Both the position numbers and the translations under genes were made by a program. From NCBI GenBank assembly GCA_009776625.1, contig WRNL01000038.1:1-12367 (forward strand): a stretch of DNA of 12,367 bases, written 5' to 3'. Source of the DNA: Methanomassiliicoccaceae archaeon. GTDB taxonomy: Archaea > Thermoplasmatota > Thermoplasmata > Methanomassiliicoccales > Methanomethylophilaceae. The notes beneath the pieces are model-generated. The model ran no database searches. It worked only from the letters and a program-made list of their open reading frames with translations, and had not been told where the DNA came from. Of the stretch, positions 1-6,488 are shown piece after piece (the first letter of the stretch is position 1; each line of letters starts with the position of its first letter).

Positions 1-207
1 AACGGAGAATGGGGCGCCGTCGAAGTGAAGCTGGGCGGGAGCGACAGCATAGAAGAAGCCGCAAAGAACCTGCTTAAGCTCAAAGAGAGAGTGAATACGG
101 ACAAGATGGGGGAACCCGCATTCCTGATGATCCTGACGGGCATGCAGTATGCCTACAGGAGGCCTGACGGGGTGATGGTTGTCCCGATAGGCTGTCTGAA
201 GAACTGA
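1..207 (+). CDS. AAA/DUF4143-type ATPase, C-terminal fragment (5' end outside window)
   Basis: The frame is open from base 1 and ends at TGA 205-207, so only the last 68 residues are visible; the ATG at 25 is internal. The fragment aligns along its whole length with the C-terminus of the complete ATPase at 6571-7833, about 46 of 68 residues identical by eye, sharing NGEWGA, EVKLGG, NLLKL, AYRR and the ending VVPIGCL. In the full protein this is the PD-(D/E)xK-like C-terminal domain, and the ExK pair (E8, K10 of the fragment) is kept. Family members are ATP-binding proteins with an AAA_14 domain followed by DUF4143; their cellular job is poorly known. Whether the missing N-terminus with the Walker motifs is intact cannot be seen here. 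Confidence 0.85.
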   Translation, partial: NGEWGAVEVKLGGSDSIEEAAKNLLKLKERVNTDKMGEPAFLMILTGMQYAYRRPDGVMVVPIGCLKN

Positions 208-344
208 AAATGCTGGAGATATATGGGTCTGGCAGAACGTTCTAAAGAGGGGGTCGGCACACGTGACACTCGGGTTTCATTCGGAAGGACATAACGTGAG
301 CCCTATCTGCACCATGGCAGAAAAGCCGACCCAGCTGTCGCGGC

Positions 345-1241
345 TCACTGGGACGGCCTCCTCCTGTATTCTTCCCTCAGCTCGCCCAGCGACGCTGTCC
401 TCTCCGCGAACGCGTCGTGTTTGTGTATGGACTCCTCTGATTCGCTCTTCACTGTTATCTCCACGTCACCGGGGAGGCCGGCGTACCTCTCCACCACGGC
501 CTCGAGGACGCTCCTGACCACGTCCTCCACGAACTTCGGGTTGGCGTGGGCGTTGATCACGACCTGCCCCTCGTCGTCCCTTTTGAGGAGCTCGTACGTC
601 GGCGAGGAGAACGCCCCCTGTATCATATCGATGATGTCGTCCGCCTCCACGTCGATGCCCTCGTCCATCGTGAGCAGCGCCGTGCAGACGTTCCTCTGGT
701 TATGGGACATCACGGCGGTCCCGTCTGCGCCCGTCATCTCGGACACCGTCTGCTGGGCGCAGGGGCAGGCCGTCATCCCTATCACCTCTGCGCCGATCGT
801 CTTGCGGACCCCGCCGCCCCTGACGGCGGTCCCTCCCGCCAGCAGCCTGTACATCTCCAGGGTCCCCCTGCCGAGGGGGGTCCTGCTCTCCCTGAAGTAT
901 TCCGCCTCTATGGCGACGCTCGCGGTCCTCGCATACTCGTGGTGGACCAGCAGCTTCCTGCACATGCCGCACGCCATGTCCTCCAGCCCGGTGACCGGCT
1001 CCCTTATGCTCTCCTCCACGATGTCGCTGAGGACCTCCACGTTCCTGGAGAGGTGGGATCCCTTCTGGTCCGCCGGCAGGTCCACGAATATGTCTATCGA
1101 GCAGTTCAGCGCCCCGTTCAGCGCCCCGCCTATGCCCTCCCTCCTGACTACCACCGGCTTCCTCACGCCGGTCACCCCTACTTTCGTGAGCTTGGACCAG
1201 GTGTCGCCCTTCCGGTACTGCACGTCGCACTTCAAAGCCAT
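345..1241 (-). CDS. mptA: GTP cyclohydrolase MptA (FolE2/COG1469 family)
   Basis: This is a 298-residue protein of the type IB/MptA GTP cyclohydrolase family. Archaeal MptA converts GTP to 7,8-dihydroneopterin 2',3'-cyclic phosphate with Fe(II), the first committed step towards methanopterin or other pterins in the cytosol. Visible family motifs are KGSHLSR (60-66), a HHEY stretch (100-103), TACPCAQ with C159 and C161 (157-163), SHNQR (179-183) and HANPKFVED (232-240). The Cys and His residues match the expected metal and substrate positions. Length is close to what I expect for the archaeal enzyme. The ATG at 1241 has no Shine-Dalgarno sequence and sits about 25 nt from a TATA-like box, so the mRNA is probably leaderless. 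It diverges from rnhB. A bacterial-type FolE2 making dihydroneopterin triphosphate is the alternative reading. Confidence 0.93.
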   Translation of the reverse strand: MALKCDVQYRKGDTWSKLTKVGVTGVRKPVVVRREGIGGALNGALNCSIDIFVDLPADQKGSHLSRNVEVLSDIVEESIREPVTGLEDMACGMCRKLLVHHEYARTASVAIEAEYFRESRTPLGRGTLEMYRLLAGGTAVRGGGVRKTIGAEVIGMTACPCAQQTVSEMTGADGTAVMSHNQRNVCTALLTMDEGIDVEADDIIDMIQGAFSSPTYELLKRDDEGQVVINAHANPKFVEDVVRSVLEAVVERYAGLPGDVEITVKSESEESIHKHDAFAERTASLGELREEYRRRPSQ

Positions 1242-1260
1242 GCGGCGTAATACCGTTTTG

Positions 1261-1270
1261 ACTTAAAAGT
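1261..1270 (-). promoter_or_regulatory. TATA-like box of mptA, possibly shared with rnhB
   Basis: The minus strand reads ACTTTTAAGT in an otherwise GC-rich region, with its centre about 25 nt upstream of the mptA ATG. That places transcription start at or next to the ATG, consistent with a leaderless transcript. The box is nearly symmetrical (CTTAAAAG on the plus strand), so it could also direct plus-strand transcription from about 1290 into rnhB. The dual use is inference from spacing. Confidence 0.55.
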
Positions 1271-1286
1271 TGTAGAGTCACAACTT
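1267..1286. repeat. Inverted repeat AAGTTGT-N6-ACAACTT, possible operator
   Basis: This is a perfect 7-bp inverted repeat with a 6-bp spacer that overlaps the TATA-like box of mptA and lies just ahead of the predicted rnhB start site. Its size and place suit a dimeric repressor site. No regulator is encoded nearby, so the operator role is a guess. Confidence 0.4.
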
Positions 1287-1305
1287 CCTTGGTAGCAACA
1301 AGGAA
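1285..1305. repeat. Inverted repeat TTCCTTG-N7-CAAGGAA
   Basis: This is a second perfect 7-bp inverted repeat, with a 7-bp spacer, sharing two bases with the preceding one. If rnhB transcription begins near 1290, part of it lies in the 5' leader of rnhB; it could then be a DNA site or an RNA hairpin. It has no T-tract and is unlikely to be a terminator. Confidence 0.4.
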
Positions 1306-1333
1306 TATCAGGCCGTACGCCTTACGGGGGCGC

Positions 1334-1972
1334 ATGATATGCGGCGTGGACGAGGCGGGAAGGGGTTCCGCGCTCGGCCCCTTGGTGGTCGGGGCGGTCT
1401 ACTCGGAGTCCGACGCGGCCCTGATAGACATCGGGGTGAGGGACTCGAAGAGGCTCTCCCCTAAAGCGAGGGAGAGGATGTACGAGCAGATAACGGCCGT
1501 CTGCGGGTTCTGCGTCGTCTGCGCCTCTGCCTCGGAGATAGACGACCGCAGGAAGGCCATGTCCTTGAACGACATCGAGCTGGGGATGTTCGTGGAGGCC
1601 TGCTCGTCGCGCCCCGCGTCCATCGTGTACGCGGACTGCCCGGACGTGGACGAGGCGGGGTTCTCGAGGGACATGCGGAGGATGATGAAGGGCGCTGAGG
1701 TGATAGCCCGGCACAAGGCCGACGACGTGTTCCCGGTAGTCTCGGCCGCGTCCATCGTGGCGAAGGTGACCAGGGACAGGATGGTGGAGGACATCCGGAG
1801 TGAGCTGGGAGCCGACATAGGGAGCGGCTACCCCAGCGACAGCGTGACGATGGGGTTCATAGAAAAATGGATAAGAGACAACGGGGTTCCTCCCCCCCAT
1901 ACGCGCTGCTCGTGGGAGCCTGTGAGGCGGATGATGACCGTCTCGAAGAACACCAGGATCAGCGACTGGTGA
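1334..1972 (+). CDS. rnhB: Ribonuclease HII
   Basis: This 212-residue RNase HII cleaves the RNA strand of RNA:DNA hybrids and nicks at ribonucleotides misincorporated in DNA. It opens with MICGVDEAGRG, the usual family N-terminus. The four acidic catalytic residues are visible: D6 and E7 in DEAGRG, D101 in YADCP, and D130 in KADDVFPVVSAAS. The conserved SGYPSD loop is at 164-169. I chose the ATG at 1334 over a TTG at 1289 because the upstream 15 residues lie outside the family fold and a GGGGG stretch precedes the ATG. The stop is 4 nt before the SCP2-domain gene, and the two are probably co-transcribed. It diverges from mptA. Confidence 0.95.
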   Translation: MICGVDEAGRGSALGPLVVGAVYSESDAALIDIGVRDSKRLSPKARERMYEQITAVCGFCVVCASASEIDDRRKAMSLNDIELGMFVEACSSRPASIVYADCPDVDEAGFSRDMRRMMKGAEVIARHKADDVFPVVSAASIVAKVTRDRMVEDIRSELGADIGSGYPSDSVTMGFIEKWIRDNGVPPPHTRCSWEPVRRMMTVSKNTRISDW

Positions 1973-1976
1973 TGAC

Positions 1977-2309
1977 ATGAGCATGGAGGCGTCGATTCAG
2001 GAGCTTATTGACAGGTTCCACGGGAAGATGGAGAGGGACGAGCAGGCGAGGGCGGACGTCATGCCGCTGAGGAAGACGTTCAACATAGACCTCGGCACCG
2101 AGCATTACTCGATGAGGCTTGAGGACGCCCGGATCGAGGGCTTCGGGCCGCAGATGCTGGACGAGGCGGACGTCACCCTCTACACCACGCCCGAGAGCCT
2201 CCAGGGGCTCATTGACGGCACGCTCAGGCCCATGAAGGCGTACGTCACGAAGAGGATAACCATCAAAGGCAAGATACAGGACCTCCTGTTCCTCAAGAAG
2301 TTCTTCTGA
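1977..2309 (+). CDS. Small SCP2 sterol-binding-domain protein
   Basis: This is a stand-alone SCP2-like protein of 110 residues (108 if the second ATG at 1983 is used). The SCP2 fold has a hydrophobic tunnel that in other organisms carries lipids or acyl chains. Visible here are an amphipathic N-terminal helix, a beta-hairpin region FNIDLG...YSMRLED, the pattern ADVTLYTTPESLQGLIDGTLRPMKAYVTKRI typical of the family (about 65-94, given here only as key blocks: DVTLYTT, LQGLIDG, PMKAYV), and GKIQDLLFLKKFF at the end. The GGTGA overlapping the rnhB stop is a good Shine-Dalgarno sequence and spaces better for the ATG at 1983. Archaea lack sterols, so the ligand is unknown; an isoprenoid or fatty acyl ligand is only a guess. 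Confidence 0.8.
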   Translation: MSMEASIQELIDRFHGKMERDEQARADVMPLRKTFNIDLGTEHYSMRLEDARIEGFGPQMLDEADVTLYTTPESLQGLIDGTLRPMKAYVTKRITIKGKIQDLLFLKKFF

Positions 2310-2443
2310 GCGATCAGGACTGCCCCGTTGGACAGGCGTTCAGGGGAAAGCCGCCGAAAACGTCCGTCACGAAGAGGGTCGGGGGCCGCTGTCCCTCGCC
2401 CCTCCCCTGCCGCCACGCCCCCCTCCGGAACGGGGCGCGGGCG

Positions 2444-3082
2444 TCAGCCGTAGCTGTAGGTCCTCGTCCATGAGTAGTCCCTGCCGCGCTCGGCGCACCA
2501 CTCGTCGAAGGGGCGGCCCGACTTCTCGGACTCCCAGGCCCACCAGTCGGCGTAGAGCCCCTTGTAGTAGAGGTAGTCCCCCTCTAGCTCGGACAGGCCG
2601 TGGCCGCCGATGATGTCCCCGACCGTGCCCAGGAGGCGGCCGCTGTGCCCCTCGTCGGTCAGGCAGCAGTCGGGGAAGTGGTGGGAGCCGAAGTACAGGG
2701 CGTCCAGGTAGTGCCTGCACAGCAGCTCCGCCGTCCTCCTGTCGCACATCTCATGGCCGTAGGCCCTCTCCAGCATCCCGACGTCGCCGGTCATCTGGTA
2801 GTGCCAGCGCAGGTGCGGCATTCTGTCCTCGGCGCAGACCGCATCGAGGAACTCGACTATGCGCTTCGACAGGAAGAACTGGAAGTCGTCGATCTCGCCC
2901 TTCTCGAAGCGCAGGTCGCAGAGGCGGTCGCATATGTCCGCTTTGTCCTCCGCGCCCAGCCCGTCGAAGTAGCGCATGAGGCCCTCGAGGATCCTGTTCC
3001 CCTCCTTCTTCATGCCGCCGCCCCTCGCCTCCATGTACCTGTCGTACTCGCTCGTGAAGAAACCATCCTTGAACTCGTGCAT
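2444..3082 (-). CDS. Unrecognised 212-residue Cys/His-rich acidic protein
   Basis: I do not recognise this protein. It has no signal peptide or membrane segment and looks cytosolic and largely helical. It is rich in aromatic residues (YDRYMEAR, DYLYYKGLYADWWAWE) and has eight cysteines, at 51, 55, 83, 113, 122, 139, 140 and 196, with several histidines between 90 and 161 (HLRWHYQ, GHEMC, CRHY, GSHHFPDCC). This could bind a metal, although no standard zinc-finger spacing is present. The ATG at 3082 is preceded by GGGGG seven bases upstream. A longer frame to 3181 gives a Pro/Arg-rich leader that looks non-coding. The strong codon-position GC pattern and the poor opposite-strand alternative support this strand. 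It diverges from the unknown gene at 3265. Confidence 0.7.
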   Translation of the reverse strand: MHEFKDGFFTSEYDRYMEARGGGMKKEGNRILEGLMRYFDGLGAEDKADICDRLCDLRFEKGEIDDFQFFLSKRIVEFLDAVCAEDRMPHLRWHYQMTGDVGMLERAYGHEMCDRRTAELLCRHYLDALYFGSHHFPDCCLTDEGHSGRLLGTVGDIIGGHGLSELEGDYLYYKGLYADWWAWESEKSGRPFDEWCAERGRDYSWTRTYSYG

Positions 3083-3150
3083 AGCATCGCCCCCATGCCG
3101 CCGCTCGGCACGCAGGGGCGGCTGGCTCGGGGGATGTGACGGCTTCGGGG

Positions 3151-3157
3151 TATTTAG
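3151..3157 (-). promoter_or_regulatory. Candidate TATA box for the 2444-3082 gene
   Basis: The minus strand reads CTAAATA in a GC-rich stretch, 70-75 nt ahead of the ATG at 3082. It would give a leader of about 45 nt containing the GGGGG ribosome site. It is the only AT-rich box in that stretch. Confidence 0.35.
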
Positions 3158-3222
3158 CCCTGTTGCGCCGCTTGCGGGCATTCGCGGTGTTGTTGGGTCA
3201 GAGGCCGCGTGGCACGGGGCGA

Positions 3223-3232
3223 TTCATATATA
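3223..3232 (+). promoter_or_regulatory. TATA box for the 3265-4146 gene
   Basis: TTCATATATA stands out in a GC-rich stretch about 35 nt ahead of the ATG at 3265. Transcription would start near 3255, leaving a very short leader that just includes the GGGGG at 3254-3258. Confidence 0.55.
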
Positions 3233-3264
3233 GCGGGTCTGCGCTTGTGGATTGGGGGCAACAG

Positions 3265-4146
3265 ATGACAGACGACACATCGAGAGATTCGCCTAAAGAC
3301 ATCTTCCAGCAGGCGGTGGACCGGCTCTACTCCTACATGCAGCCCCATGGGTTCACGTTGTTAAAGAGCAACGAGATCAAAAGGAAATGCGGGAAATTCA
3401 CCGCGAGGGTGTTCTTTTTCCGCTCCTACAAAAACTACATCTCCCATGAGGAGGGACACGGCTCGGTGACGACCGAGGTGCATTGCCTGATCGACGTGAA
3501 GGGGTACGAGGGCGCATACAGGCTGAGCTTCGGAAACGGCCCGGCGGAGAAGTTCCAACTGCTAGGCGAGGGCCTTTCTCTGGACACTGCCACGGTGGAC
3601 GGGATATGGGCCGTCATCGAGAGCCGGTTCGTGGATGTCGTCAACGGGCTGGAAGATGATCCGCTGGAACAGTTCGTCAAGATGGGGCTCATGCCCGAAG
3701 CCAGCCCGAGCGATTTCAGCCACAAGTGCTACCTGAAAAGACCGCTTCTTGAGGCTTTCGGCTTTGAGGGCCTGTTGCACACTTACGACGAGAACTGCAA
3801 GCTCTTCTACAGCCCCGATGTCGCAGAGAGGCGCGGCCAGGATAGTTATTTCGAGATGATTCGGGACCAGATCGATCCCGACTATTGTGAATCGTTGTCA
3901 TACTCCTACCTGTTGGAGCTCTTGGAGGAGGCCTATCGCTTTTTGAGGACGACCGAACGCTACAACGAGCATGTCGAGGCGGAATACCGGCTCTGCCTTG
4001 AGCGGAAGGACGGGGACAAGGCACGCTTCGTCATCGCTGTGTTCCAGTTCCTGTATCCAGGCACGTACGTCCGGTTCCCTAGGAACAAGGCCATACGCGA
4101 GCTGAACAAGAAGACGCTCTCCATCTACGAGGGGCTGATCCGGTGA
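3265..4146 (+). CDS. Unrecognised 293-residue cytosolic protein
   Basis: I do not recognise this family with confidence. The start at ATG 3265 is preceded by GGGGG with 6 nt spacing and by a TATA box; the open frame back to 3136 runs through that promoter and is not coding. The first part (about 11-140) looks alpha/beta: an N-terminal helix, PHGFTLLKSNEIKRKCGKF, then FFFRSYKNYIS and TTEVHCLIDVKGYEG strands and a helix ending FVKMGLM. This loosely recalls small nuclease-fold-like or DUF4304-like domains (weak impression only). The second part (about 205-293) is helical, with YSYLLELLEEAYRFL and a basic C-terminus RFPRNKAIRELNKK. No signal peptide, membrane helix or nucleotide-binding motif is seen. 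It ends 39 nt from the facing tRNA-Leu gene and diverges from the other unknown gene. Confidence 0.8.
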   Translation: MTDDTSRDSPKDIFQQAVDRLYSYMQPHGFTLLKSNEIKRKCGKFTARVFFFRSYKNYISHEEGHGSVTTEVHCLIDVKGYEGAYRLSFGNGPAEKFQLLGEGLSLDTATVDGIWAVIESRFVDVVNGLEDDPLEQFVKMGLMPEASPSDFSHKCYLKRPLLEAFGFEGLLHTYDENCKLFYSPDVAERRGQDSYFEMIRDQIDPDYCESLSYSYLLELLEEAYRFLRTTERYNEHVEAEYRLCLERKDGDKARFVIAVFQFLYPGTYVRFPRNKAIRELNKKTLSIYEGLIR

Positions 4147-4185
4147 CCGGGGGCGGCGGAAACAGCGCCGGTTATGGGTGTGAGG

Positions 4186-4270
4186 TGCCGACGACCGGAT
4201 TCGAACCGGTGAACTCCTACGAGAATGGATCTTGAGTCCATCGCCTTTGACCAGGCTTGGCAACATCGGC
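4186..4270 (-). tRNA. tRNA-Leu, anticodon CAA
   Basis: The minus strand folds into an 85-nt class II tRNA. The acceptor stem is GCCGATG with CGTCGGC (one G-U pair). The D stem is GCC/GGC, the anticodon stem ATGGA/TCCAT with loop CTCAAGA giving anticodon CAA (reads UUG, leucine). A long variable arm of about 14 nt follows, as expected for Leu. The T stem is ACCGG/CCGGT with loop TTCGAAT, and the discriminator base is A. CCA is not encoded (CCT follows). No intron is present. Position and strand place it just downstream of the methionine aminopeptidase gene, but it has its own TATA box. Confidence 0.96.
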
Positions 4271-4295
4271 CTGTTTGAACGGTAGATGCGGATGG

Positions 4296-4305
4296 TAGAT
4301 AAACC
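4296..4305 (-). promoter_or_regulatory. TATA box of tRNA-Leu
   Basis: The minus strand reads GGTTTATCTA, centred about 30 nt ahead of the tRNA 5' end, the usual archaeal spacing. It begins directly after the stop codon of the methionine aminopeptidase gene (TAA, 4309-4307). Confidence 0.6.
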
Positions 4306-4306
4306 T

Positions 4307-5197
4307 TTACGGGAGGGTGGTCACTTCCGCCCTCTCGCCCGCTATGTAGAAGGTGTGCTCGTGCTGCGAGACCATCCCCTTCCTCGCCTCGATGAACTGG
4401 GGGTAGCCCGTGAGCACCCCGTGCCTGATGAGGGTCCTCACGTGTCTCTCCGCGTCGGGGAAGTCGCAGCTCCTGGCGCAGAAGGGGAACGTCTTGAACT
4501 CCCCTTTGGCGTAGTCGAAGAACTCCTGCGCCTTCGGGTCCGCCAGCTTCCTCTCCCTTTGTATCCTCACGATGTTGCCGAGCGGGCCGTTCAGCACTAT
4601 CCCCTCCCCGTTGGTGGCGAAGGGCTCGATGGCGACAACCATGCCGGACGTCAGCTTGTCGGAGTCCCCGTTGTGGTAGTTGGGTATCGACACGCCGGCA
4701 TGCAGGTTGTACGGCTTTATCTCGTGCCCGCACAGGTTCCTGATGGGCTTGAAGCCGCCCTGGTGCATGCACATCTCGACCACCCTGCCTATCTCGCAGA
4801 TGGGCGTCCCCGCGCCGACTATCTCCGCGACTGTGTCCCTCGCGCGCTTCGACGCCTCGATCAGGGCGGTGTGCCTCTTCGTGCCGACCTCCACTGTTCC
4901 AGCGGTGTCCCCCACGAACCCGCCCACCTCGGCGCCGCAGTCCACCTTGACCACGTCCCCCGCCTCGAACACGCTCTTGTCGTTGACGCTGGGGGTGTAG
5001 TGCGCGGCGATCTCGTTGACGCTTATGTTGCACGGGAACGCGAGGCCGCACCCTTTCCCCCTGATGTAGCCCTCGACCTCCTGGGCGACGTCGTACAGCT
5101 TAACGCCCTCCCTCACCATGTCCATCCCCAAAGACCTCGCGGCGGCGGCCGTCTCCCCGGCCTTCCTCAGCATGGAGAGCTCCTCTGCGGTCAGCAT
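4307..5197 (-). CDS. map: Methionine aminopeptidase, type II
   Basis: This 296-residue enzyme removes the initiator methionine from nascent proteins in the cytosol, using a two-metal site. All expected residues are visible: H66 (NEIAAHYTP), D86 (KVDCG), D97 (GDTAG), H158 (CGHEIKPY), E191 (IEPFATNGEG) and E280 (QHEHTF). The insert between H158 and E191 and the length fit the archaeal/eukaryal type II class. I chose the ATG at 5197, not the upstream in-frame start at 5272, because it is preceded by GAGGGTG with 7 nt spacing and starts the family fold (MLTAEELSMLRKAGE). Its first 7 nt overlap the end of the TsaC/Sua5 gene, so the two are translationally coupled as the last members of the 6467-4307 operon. 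Confidence 0.96.
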   Translation of the reverse strand: MLTAEELSMLRKAGETAAAARSLGMDMVREGVKLYDVAQEVEGYIRGKGCGLAFPCNISVNEIAAHYTPSVNDKSVFEAGDVVKVDCGAEVGGFVGDTAGTVEVGTKRHTALIEASKRARDTVAEIVGAGTPICEIGRVVEMCMHQGGFKPIRNLCGHEIKPYNLHAGVSIPNYHNGDSDKLTSGMVVAIEPFATNGEGIVLNGPLGNIVRIQRERKLADPKAQEFFDYAKGEFKTFPFCARSCDFPDAERHVRTLIRHGVLTGYPQFIEARKGMVSQHEHTFYIAGERAEVTTLP

Positions 5198-5829
5198 TGT
5201 AGGGCACCCTCTATGTCCTTGATCGTTATAGCCCCCTGCCTGACGATCTCGACCTCCCCGTTCATTATCCACACGATGGTCGACGGCTTCTTAAGCCTGC
5301 TCGGCCCGGAATCGATGTAGAGGCTCACGGAGTCCCCGAGGTCCCTGACGGCGGAGCCGATGTCCGTGGCGTCCGGGTGGGAGTGGAGGTTCGCAGACGT
5401 GGCTACAATCGGCCCCGCCCTCTTTATGATCTCCATCGCCGCCGGGTGGTCCGGCATCCTGACCCCGACCTTCTTGGACATGGACGTGACCATGTCCGGC
5501 ACGTCGGGCCTCTTCTCTATTATGATTGTCAGCGGCCCCGGCAGGAACGCCTTGGCCAGCTTGTCCGCGTTCTCGTCCAGGACGGCCACCCTCTCCAGCA
5601 TCCTCCTGTCGCTGACGGCGACGGACAGCGCCATGTCGAAGGGCCTCCTCTTCGCCACGTAGAGGTTCTTCACCGCGACCTCGTTGAATATGTCGGCGCC
5701 TATCCCGTAGACCGTCTCGGTGGGGTACACTATGAGGTTCCCGGCGGCGAGCTCCTCGGCGGCCTCGTACGCCGCGCTCTCGAAACAATCCCCCTGCACG
5801 CCCCCTTCTTCGCATTTTATTATCCTCAT
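5191..5829 (-). CDS. tsaC: L-threonylcarbamoyladenylate synthase (TsaC/Sua5/YrdC family)
   Basis: This 212-residue protein has only the YrdC domain, without the extra C-terminal Sua5 domain. The family makes threonylcarbamoyl-AMP from threonine, bicarbonate and ATP, the first step of the t6A37 modification of ANN-reading tRNAs. Visible motifs are YPTETVYG (35-42), AKRRP (59-63, matching the K-x-R element), FLPGPLT (95-101), VGVRMPDHP (121-129), ATSAN (143-147, matching S-x-N) and the STI strand (183-185). The ATG at 5829 overlaps the stop of the MBL hydrolase gene by ATGA and is preceded by GGGGGTG, a good ribosome site. The TsaD/KEOPS partners that finish t6A are not in this window. Confidence 0.94.
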   Translation of the reverse strand: MRIIKCEEGGVQGDCFESAAYEAAEELAAGNLIVYPTETVYGIGADIFNEVAVKNLYVAKRRPFDMALSVAVSDRRMLERVAVLDENADKLAKAFLPGPLTIIIEKRPDVPDMVTSMSKKVGVRMPDHPAAMEIIKRAGPIVATSANLHSHPDATDIGSAVRDLGDSVSLYIDSGPSRLKKPSTIVWIMNGEVEIVRQGAITIKDIEGALQC

Positions 5830-6467
5830 ACGGACACCCCCATCATCGCCAGGCCCGCCCTGACGGCCCTGTTGCCGTCGGCGGCGACCCCCATGTGGCC
5901 GGGGTACAGCGTCCCTATGTCCATGCCGCTCAGCCTCCTCAGGGAGCGGACCAGCTCCTCAGCCGACCCGGAGGGGAAGTCCGTCCTGCCGACGCCCTGA
6001 CCGAACACCGTGTCGCCGGAGAACAGGGAACGGGTGGCCTCGTCGTACAGGCATATCCCCCCGCTCGTGTGACCCGGCGTGTCCACCACACGCAGCCTGT
6101 GCTCCCCGAGGTCTATCAGGTCCCCGTCCGTCAGCCCCGTGACCTCGACGGGATCCGTCCCGCCGAACATGTAGGACAGGGTGTAAAGGGGGTCCCCCGC
6201 CTCTATGTACGGCGCGTCGCCCGCGCCTGCGAGCGCCTCTGCGCCGAACTCGACCACGATGTCGCTCAGGCCTCCCGTGTGGTCGGCGTGGAAATGGGTG
6301 AGTATGACCATGTCCAGGCCCCTCCCTTTCAACGCGGCCCTCAGCCTCGCGATGTTCTCCGCGCTCTCATACCTGACGCCTGCGTCGATGAGGGCGGTCC
6401 TGCTACCGGCGACGAGGTACATGTTCGAGCCGTGCGACGAGCCTGAATCGATCCTGTGAACGACCAT
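5826..6467 (-). CDS. MBL-fold metallo-hydrolase, glyoxalase II-like
   Basis: This is a 213-residue stand-alone metallo-beta-lactamase-fold hydrolase. The metal ligands are complete: the HFHADH motif (H58, H60, D62, H63), H133 in DTPGHTSGG, D152 in SGDTVF, and H191 in YPGHMG. The pattern resembles hydroxyacylglutathione hydrolase-like proteins, but the C-terminal substrate-binding domain of true glyoxalase II is absent, so the substrate is unknown. The start at ATG 6467 gives the family N-terminus (MVVHRIDSGSSHGSNMYLVAG); the longer frame to 6629 runs back through the promoter and into the ATPase gene. No Shine-Dalgarno precedes this ATG, and a TATA box lies about 26 nt upstream, implying a leaderless mRNA. 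It is first in the operon and overlaps the next gene by ATGA. Confidence 0.92.
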   Translation of the reverse strand: MVVHRIDSGSSHGSNMYLVAGSRTALIDAGVRYESAENIARLRAALKGRGLDMVILTHFHADHTGGLSDIVVEFGAEALAGAGDAPYIEAGDPLYTLSYMFGGTDPVEVTGLTDGDLIDLGEHRLRVVDTPGHTSGGICLYDEATRSLFSGDTVFGQGVGRTDFPSGSAEELVRSLRRLSGMDIGTLYPGHMGVAADGNRAVRAGLAMMGVSV

Positions 6468-6488
6468 GGGAAAACGGAGATAATAGGG

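Noticed and set aside
297..348. GTGAGCC...GGCTCAC inverted repeat with an inner TCTGC/GCAGA hairpin near the mptA stop
   Set aside because: The arms are widely spaced with an unpaired interior and no T-tract; too weak to call a terminator or RNA.
421..1266. Long plus-strand open frames opposite mptA
   Set aside because: They are antisense to a well-conserved enzyme and arise from its GC-rich codon use.
2310..2443. Terminator between the convergent SCP2 and unknown genes
   Set aside because: Only weak GC pairings such as CCCC/GGGG are present, and neither strand has a T-tract.
3136..3264. Longer N-terminus for the 293-residue unknown protein
   Set aside because: It crosses the TATA box, and the residues look like translated GC-rich non-coding DNA.
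4147..4185. Attachment site or terminator hairpin at the tRNA 3' end
   Set aside because: ACCGG/CCGGT pairs across a long loop without a T-tract, and no second copy of the tRNA 3' end or integrase was seen in the window.
5198..5272. Longer N-terminus for methionine aminopeptidase (start at 5272)
   Set aside because: It lies inside tsaC, while the ATG at 5197 has a good ribosome site and begins the family fold.
4286..5320. 344-codon plus-strand open frame opposite map
   Set aside because: It is antisense to map with all catalytic residues present; its product is His/Arg/Val-rich with no known motif.
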